Positions 1 to 5,236 of a DNA stretch of 6,357 nt are shown piece after piece. Both the position numbers and the translations under genes were made by a program. Position 1 is the first letter of the stretch, and every line of letters starts with the position of its first letter. Under the pieces are notes generated by a model. That model was not told the origin of the DNA and made no database searches. It worked only from the letters and a program-made list of their open reading frames with translations. The stretch comes from Roseburia sp. (GTDB lineage Bacteria; Bacillota; Clostridia; Lachnospirales; Lachnospiraceae), in NCBI GenBank assembly GCA_017626625.1, contig JAGAIK010000103.1, forward strand, positions 1 to 6,357, given 5' to 3'.

Positions 1-1
1 C

Positions 2-664
2 CGGATAAAGGAAACGGGACTTCAGCGGGAGAAACTGAATCCCGGCGCTTATAAGAAAGACCTTGCGGGAGGTGTGAAATATCTGAAAGAGGTTCCTGTC
101 GTCCGCAATTTCTGTCTTCTGGCAGTGGTTATCAATGCGGCGGTAGTGCCGTTAAATGCCTTACAGACACCGCTGGCATATGAGGTGATGGGACAGGGCA
201 GCGAAATGCTCAGTGTCATGTCAGTTCTGCTGACACTGGGAATGCTGGCGGGCTCCCTTGTTTTCCCGAAGATAAACGAGCGTTTTCCGGTCAGAACCAC
301 CATCATTACAGGCGGCATAGCGATTGGAATCGGCAGCATGGCGTATACATTAGGCAGTTGTCTGAAACAGATTCCATGGGCGGTATATCTTCTGGCAGGA
401 GCGGTGAGCTTTTTGATAGGCATCAGCGCCAGCATTCTGACTGCAGTTTTAAGCGTACAGTTTATGAAGTCGGTACAGCAGGAGTACCTCGCCAGGGTGG
501 GGGCAATTTTTAATGCCTCGGCTACAGCGGCAATGCCCGTTACCTCTTTCCTTATCAGCGGGCTGGCATCGAAATTCAGTGTGGTTCAGATTTTTATAGT
601 CAGTGGAATGATTCTTGTGGTATTATTTTGTTATGCCGGAGTGAAAAAAGTTCGTTTAGAGTAG
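2..664 (+). CDS. MFS-family exporter, C-terminal half (5' end outside window)
   Basis: The reading frame is open from the window edge, so about 220 residues of a larger membrane protein are visible and the true start lies upstream; an in-frame GTG at 74 is not a convincing start. After a charged cytoplasmic stretch there are about six hydrophobic segments, beginning near VRNFCLLAVV, MLSVMSVLLT, TTIITGGIAI, WAVYLLAGAV, ATAAMPVTSF and VVQIFIVSGM. This fits transmembrane helices 7-12 of a 12-helix major facilitator. The central loop and glycine-rich helices resemble the DHA3 / macrolide-efflux-type branch, which exports drugs or small molecules by proton antiport; the substrate cannot be read from the sequence. 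The protein ends in a basic tail (KKVRLE). The regulator gene begins 23 bp downstream, so the two are probably co-transcribed. Family assignment is firm; the subfamily is inferred. Confidence 0.85.
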   Translation, partial: RIKETGLQREKLNPGAYKKDLAGGVKYLKEVPVVRNFCLLAVVINAAVVPLNALQTPLAYEVMGQGSEMLSVMSVLLTLGMLAGSLVFPKINERFPVRTTIITGGIAIGIGSMAYTLGSCLKQIPWAVYLLAGAVSFLIGISASILTAVLSVQFMKSVQQEYLARVGAIFNASATAAMPVTSFLISGLASKFSVVQIFIVSGMILVVLFCYAGVKKVRLE

Positions 665-687
665 CTCCGCCATAGAAAGGCAGATAC

Positions 688-1848
688 ATGCGGGCAGAAA
701 TCAAAAAAGAGCTTGATTATTTATTAGAGGTATACCAATTATTTTCTTTACTGGCAAATGAGAAAACCTGTGCGGAGACAGAAAAAAGGCTGCTGGCAAA
801 GTGTGAGAATCGTGCGGAAGAAATTTCCCGTGTATTCCGTTTGCTGAAAAAGATTGAAAAAGAAGCACAGAAAACATTCCGCAGAGAGAAAAAGGAGATC
901 GAGTTTTATTTTAAAGACAGGAATGAGGGGACAGAAGATGCCGAGGAACCGCTGGCGGATTTTATCCTTCTTATCTCTAATATGGTGCATTTTATGGGAA
1001 AGAGTGCCGGAGAAGTAAAGGCAGAGATAGAGGGGATTTCCGAGGAAGAATACTGCATCCGGTTTGGGGAAATCCTGCAGCGTTTTGGTTATAATATTTA
1101 TGATATGAAAAGAGAGTTAGATAAAACGCCCGGGGAGGTCATGAAGCGGCTTTTAAAGACGAACCTGTCGGACGAAACGAAGGTGCTGCTGCAGGATATC
1201 TTTTGGAACAGGGAAGAACACCGGGAAAAATTGTTTGGATTGATGGAAAAGGGAGAGGTGTTTTTCCGTCGGTTTGAAGAGGAAATTTCGCCGGAGCTTA
1301 CTGTTTTTTATGATTTTTGGGTGAAAAAATTAGAAAACCAGAGTTTTTTTGATTATGTCCGAAAGGAGTTTCAGTTGAATATAGAGGACAATGAGAATGG
1401 CTATGAAGTATGGCCTGCCCTGATTGCCTCTAATATGGCGGGGTTTGGGCGTGAGATAGAAGAGGATGGGAGCTGTCATAAATGCGATATCCTTTGCACC
1501 GGACTGCTTTTTGCCATGGGCGTCAATCCGCTGCACCAGGGGAAAAAGTCTGACCGGGAGATGGAAAACTATGCGGCGGAAGTGTTAAAGGTGTTAGGGG
1601 ACAGAAGCAAGTTTGAAATTTTATCCTATATCAGTGATAAAAGAGCTTACGGCAGTGAGCTTGCCAAACATATGGGGCTTACCACCGCCACGATTTCCCA
1701 TCATATGAACGCCCTGTATACGTGCGGTCTGGTGGAACTGGAAAAAGAAAATAACCGGGTATTTTACCGGGCGAACAAGCAGGCAGTGGAGGAGGTGCTG
1801 GAATACTGCAGGAGAGTGCTGCTGGGCGAAAGAGGAGACGCTGGCTGA
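688..1848 (+). CDS. ArsR-type winged-helix regulator with long N-terminal sensor region
   Basis: The 386-aa protein starts at an ATG preceded by AAAGG at 675-679 (8-nt spacing). Residues about 295-375 form an ArsR-type winged helix: a dimerisation-like helix (VLKVLGDRSKFEIL), recognition region YGSELAKHMGLTTATISHHM near 321-340, and a wing around NNRVFYRA (355-362). ArsR proteins usually have about 100 residues, so roughly 290 extra N-terminal residues are unusual. That part is charged, helical and unassigned, and contains Cys263, Cys266 and Cys270 (CxxCxxxC), a possible metal or redox site. It lies 23 bp after the MFS exporter gene, so the simplest reading is that it senses the exporter's substrate and controls the operon; this is inferred. 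No terminator is seen after the stop, and the tRNA promoter begins within 10 bp. Confidence 0.85.
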   Translation: MRAEIKKELDYLLEVYQLFSLLANEKTCAETEKRLLAKCENRAEEISRVFRLLKKIEKEAQKTFRREKKEIEFYFKDRNEGTEDAEEPLADFILLISNMVHFMGKSAGEVKAEIEGISEEEYCIRFGEILQRFGYNIYDMKRELDKTPGEVMKRLLKTNLSDETKVLLQDIFWNREEHREKLFGLMEKGEVFFRRFEEEISPELTVFYDFWVKKLENQSFFDYVRKEFQLNIEDNENGYEVWPALIASNMAGFGREIEEDGSCHKCDILCTGLLFAMGVNPLHQGKKSDREMENYAAEVLKVLGDRSKFEILSYISDKRAYGSELAKHMGLTTATISHHMNALYTCGLVELEKENNRVFYRANKQAVEEVLEYCRRVLLGERGDAG

Positions 1849-1857
1849 AAAAAATGC

Positions 1858-1886
1858 TTGCACTATGAAAGTGACTGTGCTATAAT
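1858..1886 (+). promoter_or_regulatory. Promoter of the tRNA-Tyr/tRNA-Leu unit
   Basis: A perfect -10 box TATAAT (1881-1886) is preceded by an extended -10 TG (TGC at 1878-1880). A TTGCAC -35 box (1858-1863) lies exactly 17 bp upstream. Transcription should start near 1893, giving a leader of about 23 nt before tRNA-Tyr. The -35 box matches consensus only in TTG, but the extended -10 should compensate. Confidence 0.8.
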
Positions 1887-1915
1887 CAATTCTTGTCAGG
1901 ATATTTCTGATGAAT

Positions 1916-1997
1916 GGGCAGATTCCCGAGTGGCCAAAGGGGACAGACTGTAAATCTGCTGCAAATTGCTTCGGTGGTTCGAATCCACCTCTGCCCA
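1916..1997 (+). tRNA. tRNA-Tyr (anticodon GTA)
   Basis: An 82-nt type II tRNA. The acceptor stem GGGCAGA (1916-1922) pairs with TCTGCCC (1990-1996), with discriminator A1997. The anticodon loop is CTGTAAA (1948-1954) with GTA at 1950-1952. The variable arm has a GCA/TGC stem at about 1961-1969. The T arm is GGTGG-TTCGAAT-CCACC (1973-1989). No CCA is encoded. The first anticodon-stem pair, A1943 with C1959, is a mismatch. It decodes the tyrosine codons UAU and UAC and is probably co-transcribed with the downstream tRNA-Leu. Confidence 0.97.
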
Positions 1998-1999
1998 TG

Positions 2000-2086
2000 A
2001 AATACTGTCCGGTAGGAACTAATTCTTCCGCAGCTCGTGAGCGTAGGGGAGAACCGTCAGGCGTTCGAACATAGGAGGCAGTATTT
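2000..2086 (+). ncRNA. Structured spacer RNA between two tRNAs, unassigned
   Basis: The 103-nt gap between tRNA-Tyr and tRNA-Leu folds as a rod. A perfect 8-bp outer stem joins 2000-2007 (AAATACTG) to 2079-2086 (CAGTATTT). It can be extended by TCC 2008-2010 with GGA 2074-2076 and GAAC 2016-2019 with GTTC 2063-2066. It is capped by TTCTTCC 2023-2029 pairing with GGGAGAA 2047-2053 (one G-U), with a small GCT/AGC apical hairpin at 2033-2042. The internal loops are asymmetric, as in riboswitch-like or protein-binding RNAs. There is no ORF and no T-arm geometry, so it is not a degenerate tRNA. It probably sits in the tRNA primary transcript. Alternatives are a small mobile palindromic element or a processing signal. 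The pairings are read by eye; I do not recognise a known RNA family. Confidence 0.4.
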
Positions 2087-2100
2087 TCAATTACATAAGT

Positions 2101-2184
2101 GCCGGCGTGGCGGAACTGGCAGACGCGCAGGACTTAAAATCCTGTTGTAGAAATACAGTACCGGTTCGATTCCGGTCGCCGGCA
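2101..2184 (+). tRNA. tRNA-Leu (anticodon TAA)
   Basis: An 84-nt type II tRNA. The acceptor stem GCCGGCG (2101-2107) pairs with CGCCGGC (2177-2183), with discriminator A2184 as expected for leucine. The anticodon stem CAGGA/TCCTG encloses the loop CTTAAAA (2133-2139) with TAA at 2135-2137. The long variable arm is TGTA-GAAA-TACA. The T arm is ACCGG-TTCGATT-CCGGT (2160-2176). No CCA is encoded. It reads UUA, and UUG by wobble. It is the last gene of the tRNA unit. Confidence 0.97.
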
Positions 2185-2198
2185 TTTTAAACGTAAGG

Positions 2199-2222
2199 AG
2201 AGCTGTTTATAGCTCTTTTTTT
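2199..2222 (+). terminator. Intrinsic terminator of the tRNA unit
   Basis: A perfect 6-bp stem AGAGCT (2199-2204) / AGCTCT (2211-2216) has a 6-nt loop GTTTAT and runs directly into a tract of seven T (2216-2222). It lies 14 bp after the last base of tRNA-Leu, the expected place to end the tRNA precursor. Confidence 0.9.
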
Positions 2223-2274
2223 GTTGCAAAAAAGCAGACAAGGCGGGGAAAACGGTATTGGGAGCAATTCACAG

Positions 2275-2298
2275 AATATGACAGACTGCTGTCATATT
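2275..2298. promoter_or_regulatory. Perfect 10-bp palindrome with 4-bp spacer, candidate operator
   Basis: AATATGACAG (2275-2284), spacer ACTG, then CTGTCATATT (2289-2298) form a perfect inverted repeat in the 179-bp gap before the acetyltransferase gene. There is no T tract after it, so it is not an intrinsic terminator. Size and symmetry fit a dimeric repressor site; ArsR-type and TetR-type operators have this general shape. A weak promoter, TTCACA (2268-2273) with CATATT (2293-2298) at 19 bp, would overlap it. TATACT at 2307-2312 is another possible -10 without a clear -35. No cognate regulator can be assigned. Confidence 0.5.
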
Positions 2299-2401
2299 TA
2301 CGCTGTTATACTTGTGTTAATCCCAAGAACGGTACGAAACGCGTTATTTCGCAAAAAATAGGAGACATATCTGTAAAAAGGAGAGGAAGGACAGGGAGTA
2401 T

Positions 2402-3004
2402 ATGAAAAAAGCAGGTGATACACAGGGAGAAAAGAGAAGAAACCCCTATGAAGCGTGTCCGGTGCTGGAAAATGAAAATTTTCTCCTGCGCCTGGTAACA
2501 AAGGAGGACGCAAAGGATTTGCTGCGGGTTTATTCCGATGAGAAGGCAGTTCCCCTTTTTAACAGTGACAACTGCAACGGGGATGATTTTCATTACAGCA
2601 CACCGGAGCGGATGGAGCAGGCAGTGGATTTCTGGCTATACTCTTATCGGGAGCGCTATTTTGTGCGGTGGGCGGTTGTGGATAAGAAATCGGGGGAAGC
2701 GGTGGGAACCGTTGAACTGTTCCATCGGATTTCGGAAGATGATTTCCATGATTTTGCCATTTTGCGGCTGGACGTCAGAAGTGATTATGAGAAGAAATCC
2801 CGGATTGTGGAAATTTTATCCCTGATTTTGCCGGAGACTGCGGAGCTGTTTGACTGTAAGATGGCTGCCACAAAGGCATTTCCCCATGGGAGGGAGCGGC
2901 TTGCAGCCTTATCGGAGCTGGGATTTCTCCCCACGGAGAAAAAGCTTATCGGCGGGCATGACGGACATGCCTATGGAGATTACATGACCATTGCCTTAGA
3001 GTAG
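2402..3004 (+). CDS. GNAT-family N-acetyltransferase (RimJ/RimL-like)
   Basis: A 200-aa cytoplasmic protein. ATG 2402 follows a purine-rich leader; AGGAAGG at 2384-2390 (11-nt spacing) is the likely ribosome site, since GGGAG at 2394-2398 is only 3 nt from the start. The N-terminal pattern ENENFLLRLVTKEDAKDLLRVY (from residue 23) and the strand pair around FVRWAVVDKKSGEAVGTVELF (87-107) are typical of the Acetyltransf_3 / RimL branch. The C-terminal ALSELGF (169-175) matches the usual helix-strand end of the fold. The family transfers acetyl from acetyl-CoA to amines on proteins, peptides, antibiotics or metabolites; the substrate is unknown. The segment where the acetyl-CoA pyrophosphate loop (Q/R-x-x-G-x-G/A) should be reads RSDYEKKSRIVEIL (126-139) and lacks the glycines. 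The gene is monocistronic and convergent with the ibrA/ibrB-like operon. Confidence 0.8.
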   Translation: MKKAGDTQGEKRRNPYEACPVLENENFLLRLVTKEDAKDLLRVYSDEKAVPLFNSDNCNGDDFHYSTPERMEQAVDFWLYSYRERYFVRWAVVDKKSGEAVGTVELFHRISEDDFHDFAILRLDVRSDYEKKSRIVEILSLILPETAELFDCKMAATKAFPHGRERLAALSELGFLPTEKKLIGGHDGHAYGDYMTIALE

Positions 3005-3024
3005 GGCGAAGGCGGGACGGTATG

Positions 3025-3064
3025 CGGCAGAGACGGGCGGAAACGCCGGAGTATGTTTCTGCCG
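3025..3064. other. Nested hairpin between convergent genes, no U tract
   Basis: A 10-bp outer stem (3025-3034 with 3055-3064; CGGCAGA/TCTGCCG core plus one G-U) encloses GGCG-GAAA-CGCC (3036-3047), a GNRA-capped 4-bp hairpin. It lies 20 bp after the acetyltransferase stop and 8 bp beyond the ibrB-like stop on the other strand. The stem is strong in both directions but no T run follows on either strand. It may act as a 3'-end stabiliser or Rho-dependent end rather than a classical terminator. Confidence 0.45.
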
Positions 3065-3072
3065 TTATAGGA

Positions 3073-3639
3073 TTAATCTATCTCATCCGTCAGATCGGAC
3101 ATATCATAATCGTCCGGTTGTTCTTCGTCCACGGCACGCCATGCCTGTCCGAAATCCACATCGCGGAAGAGGGAGGCAAGCCCGGTAATCTGTTTCAAAC
3201 GCAGTATCTCGTCCTTATCCATACCCAGGTGCTTGGAAATCCAGGCATCGGAGCGCCCTAACTCATGAAGCTCCTTGATAATATTGCTCATCAGGTCCAC
3301 ATCATGGGAACCTCTTGCCCGGTTGTGCCGGATAGTACTTGCCATTCGGCAGTCGATGGATTTGTCAATGACGGAAACAGGAAGCTTTCCGCCCTCCCGC
3401 TCATAGATATCGGGATAGTCTAACATGATGCGGTAGCGGTGGAAACCGTCCACGATGATGTAGGTATCACGTTCGGAATCGTAGTAGCAGACAATCGGCA
3501 TGGTATAGCCGTCCTCCTTGATACTGTCATAGAGCAGCTTTAATTCCGGCGGAGCCACGGAGTTGGGATTATAGGTGTTTGGTTCAATCTTTTCAATGGG
3601 GACGGAAATTACATGATATACAGGACTTTCAAATGACAT
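3073..3639 (-). CDS. ibrB: IbrB-like ParB/sulfiredoxin-fold protein
   Basis: A 188-aa protein with a ParB-type N-terminal domain. VPIEKIEPNTYNPN (13-26) is the entry strand and turn, and VDGFHRYRI (63-71) is the GxxRxR-type nucleotide-binding motif of the ParB/Srx superfamily, here with the His-Arg found in sulfiredoxin-like members. IRHNRARGSH (103-112) follows, then a helix-turn-helix-like region (about 128-151, LGRSDAWISKHLGMDKDEIL) and an acidic tail. It lacks the length and C-terminal dimer domain of chromosomal ParB. ATG 3639 has AGGTGAG at 3645-3651 (5-nt spacing), inside the end of the upstream gene. Two bases separate it from the IbrA-like stop, so the two are translationally close. 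In E. coli, IbrB works with IbrA as a regulator of prophage eib genes; biochemical activity is not established. The symbol is by family resemblance. Confidence 0.8.
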   Translation of the reverse strand: MSFESPVYHVISVPIEKIEPNTYNPNSVAPPELKLLYDSIKEDGYTMPIVCYYDSERDTYIIVDGFHRYRIMLDYPDIYEREGGKLPVSVIDKSIDCRMASTIRHNRARGSHDVDLMSNIIKELHELGRSDAWISKHLGMDKDEILRLKQITGLASLFRDVDFGQAWRAVDEEQPDDYDMSDLTDEID

Positions 3640-3641
3640 AG

Positions 3642-4964
3642 TTACTCACCTACTTTGCTGTATTTTTCTTTTAAAAAGTTAATGTTTCGCTGCTGCTCCC
3701 TGGTGATGCCAAAGCCCATGAAGCGGCAGATATGGTCATTTTTTAAAATGCAGAAGCACATGCGTTTCCAACTGGGGATATCTTTAGAGGTCTTGATATC
3801 GTCCGTGTTGTCGGGGATTTTTCCCAGAAAAATAATGCGGGAACGCTTCATCAGAGTGTAATTGGACACGCCGTTGCGGGCAATGGCATACCCGTGCTCC
3901 TCTAATTCCTTTATGGTTTCCTCCTCTAAACCGCCGCCCACATTGTGCCAGAACTGGATGGAGGATTTGAATTTCTGGACATAGTTGTTCCGCAGCCTTC
4001 GCGGCAGTGTGGAAAGCAGAAAATGGGTATAGGATTCCCAGGTATGTCCCTCCGGCAGCGTCAGGTTTTTATAGCCCATCGCCTTGGTCCGGGCGTAAAT
4101 TGCGGTAAAGTTTGCACCCTGCACCCGTCCCACCAGCTTGACCCAGATTTGCGGGTCGATGACACGGTAGAGATTGAGGCTGTCCTTGGCATAGTCGTTG
4201 AAGGGAGAGGCAACCCGCATCTGGTCCGGTTTTAAGCCCGCCATGTAATAGAGGTCATAAAGGCGGTTGTATTCATAACCAAAGCTGTAGTTTGCGTGCC
4301 ACACGTCCCCGGTGGACCAGTCGTAAAGAGGGGAGGCGCACCAGACGTCTTTAAACTGATTGCTAATCCAACAGGTATTCTTGTAACCGTATTTTTTATT
4401 CAGGATTCCGCTGTAACGCTGCAAAGATTCGTCAGAGCGCATACCTAAAAGGCACACGGTTTTCTTATTTCCATGGGAAAGACGGTACCACCTGCCAAAC
4501 TGCTTTGCCAAATCCTCCTGGTGCATTTTGTAATGATAGGTGGTTATGGGATTATTCTCCAAATTGATGACATAGGGGTGCTTCGGCATGGGGCGTACCC
4601 AGATTTCCTCCTTTGTGTCATCCCAGGGGTACCAGTACATTTCATAACTGCTGAGGGCAGTTCGGGTCGCCATGGGCAGACAGACCCAGTAAAGCTCTAC
4701 ATTTTCCTCCTTTTCCAGCCGGGAAAAGGTTTTCTCTACATATTCAGTTGTCACACTGTACTGCGCTTCAAAGTCCTGATGAAAAACACCGATGGTCTTG
4801 TTGGGGTAGTATTTTTTCCGAAAATCCAAAAGAAGATTTAAGAGAAGACCGCTGTCTTTTCCGCCGGAAAAAGAAATAAAGATATTGTCAAATTCATTAA
4901 ACAAGAAATGAAGACGTTCCTGCAGTGCCTCAAAAACATTTTGTGATAAATATTCGCGTTTCAA
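3642..4964 (-). CDS. ibrA: IbrA-like PP-loop protein (PAPS reductase family, DUF3440)
   Basis: A 440-aa protein. Residues 30-40 contain SFSGGKDSG, the PP-loop that binds ATP pyrophosphate in adenylating and sulfur-transfer enzymes. FHQDFEAQY (61-69), the WYPW motif (111-114), GMRSDESLQR (174-183) and PLYDWSTGDVW (212-222) follow in the order expected for PAPS-reductase-like proteins. The C-terminal DUF3440 part includes SWKRMCFCIL and a nearby HIC (398-413). The ECG-x-H catalytic cysteine motif of true PAPS reductases is not seen, so sulfate assimilation is unlikely; ATP-dependent activation of a substrate, perhaps linked to sulfur chemistry, is inferred. I chose TTG 4964 because AGGTGAGG (4968-4975) precedes it; GTG 4973 in the same frame would add three residues but overlaps that site. 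It is the first gene of a two-gene operon with the IbrB-like protein. Confidence 0.85.
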   Translation of the reverse strand: MKREYLSQNVFEALQERLHFLFNEFDNIFISFSGGKDSGLLLNLLLDFRKKYYPNKTIGVFHQDFEAQYSVTTEYVEKTFSRLEKEENVELYWVCLPMATRTALSSYEMYWYPWDDTKEEIWVRPMPKHPYVINLENNPITTYHYKMHQEDLAKQFGRWYRLSHGNKKTVCLLGMRSDESLQRYSGILNKKYGYKNTCWISNQFKDVWCASPLYDWSTGDVWHANYSFGYEYNRLYDLYYMAGLKPDQMRVASPFNDYAKDSLNLYRVIDPQIWVKLVGRVQGANFTAIYARTKAMGYKNLTLPEGHTWESYTHFLLSTLPRRLRNNYVQKFKSSIQFWHNVGGGLEEETIKELEEHGYAIARNGVSNYTLMKRSRIIFLGKIPDNTDDIKTSKDIPSWKRMCFCILKNDHICRFMGFGITREQQRNINFLKEKYSKVGE

Positions 4965-4967
4965 AGT

Positions 4968-4975
4968 CCTCACCT
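4968..4975 (-). promoter_or_regulatory. Ribosome binding site that sets the ibrA-like start
   Basis: On the - strand AGGTGAGG is followed by ACT and then TTG (4964-4962). The ibrB-like gene uses the same AGGTGAG a few bases before its ATG. No Shine-Dalgarno lies before the alternative GTG at 4973, which falls within this site. A TTG start is therefore preferred. Confidence 0.65.
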
Positions 4976-4995
4976 ACACTGATAAATTGGAATAA

Positions 4996-5012
4996 TTTAC
5001 CAAATTTTACCA
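4996..5012. repeat. Direct repeat TTTACCA at 10-bp period over the ibrA promoter
   Basis: TTTACCA occurs at 4996-5002 and again at 5006-5012 (TGGTAAA on the transcribed strand), one helical turn apart. The pair covers the -10 box and the expected transcription start of the ibrA-like operon. A tandem same-face repeat at this place is a plausible repressor site; no regulator can be named. Confidence 0.45.
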
Positions 5013-5032
5013 TATTTTTCGACAAAATACAA
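5004..5032 (-). promoter_or_regulatory. Promoter of the ibrA-ibrB-like operon
   Basis: On the - strand TTGTAT (5032-5027) and TAAAAT (5009-5004) are separated by 17 bp, and a TG one base before the -10 makes it an extended -10 promoter. The -35 matches consensus only in TTG. Transcription would start near 4997, giving a leader of about 33 nt that carries the ribosome site. Confidence 0.65.
5018..5024 (-). promoter_or_regulatory. Spo0A-box heptamer inside the ibrA promoter spacer
   Basis: TGTCGAA, the core 0A box of endospore-forming Firmicutes, lies on the - strand in an AT-rich context (TTTTGTCGAAAAA) between the -35 and -10 boxes of the ibrA-like operon. Binding there would be expected to repress. 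A single heptamer can occur by chance, so this is tentative. Confidence 0.3.
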
Positions 5033-5037
5033 CTAAA

Positions 5038-5236
5038 TCTGCGGCGAGGCGGTGGATTGGATAGCTGGGGGTTACCCAAGTGATAATAGGGGGATTACAG
5101 CCCCTTTGGGGCAAGGCAAAGCGGCAGAAACGCCGAATTGGAAAAGAATAGAACAGGAGTAACGATCCAAAAAGCAAACAAAGCCCAAATGTCAGGGAAC
5201 CATGCCGCCTCGATATAAATTCCGGAAATAGTTTGT
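5038..5236. other. Intergenic region between rhuM and the ibrA operon
   Basis: About 200 bp without a credible gene. It holds competing G/C-run pairings: GGGG and CCC around 5067-5077, GGGGG (5089-5093) with CCCC (5101-5104), and the hairpin GCCCC-TTT-GGGGC (5100-5112). None has a T tract on the - strand, so no intrinsic terminator for rhuM is clear. CGAGGCGG (5045-5052) and CCGCCTCG (5205-5212) form an 8-bp inverted repeat about 150 bp apart. CGGCAGAAACGCCG (5122-5135) can form a 4-bp hairpin. Confidence 0.5.

Noticed and set aside
1621..1998. 125-codon - strand frame beginning MGRGGFEPPK
   Set aside because: It is antisense to tRNA-Tyr and to the ArsR gene end. This N-terminal peptide is the familiar artefact of translating a tRNA backwards.
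2031..2039. CAGCTCGTG resembling part of 16S rRNA
   Set aside because: Only nine bases match; the flanks do not.
2000..2086. Degenerate third tRNA in the tRNA spacer
   Set aside because: The 8-bp outer stem and a TTCGAAC look tRNA-like, but no T stem, anticodon arm or D arm can be placed.
2101..2184. tRNA-Leu as an integration site for the right-hand accessory genes
   Set aside because: No repeat of the tRNA 3' end, integrase or excisionase is visible, and an intact acetyltransferase gene lies between.
3945..4841. Two + strand frames of about 100-120 codons
   Set aside because: They lie antisense within the well-supported ibrA-like gene and resemble no family.
5067..5111. G-quadruplex from three G runs
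   Set aside because: There are only three runs of four or more G, and the gaps are far longer than seven bases; ordinary hairpins explain them better.
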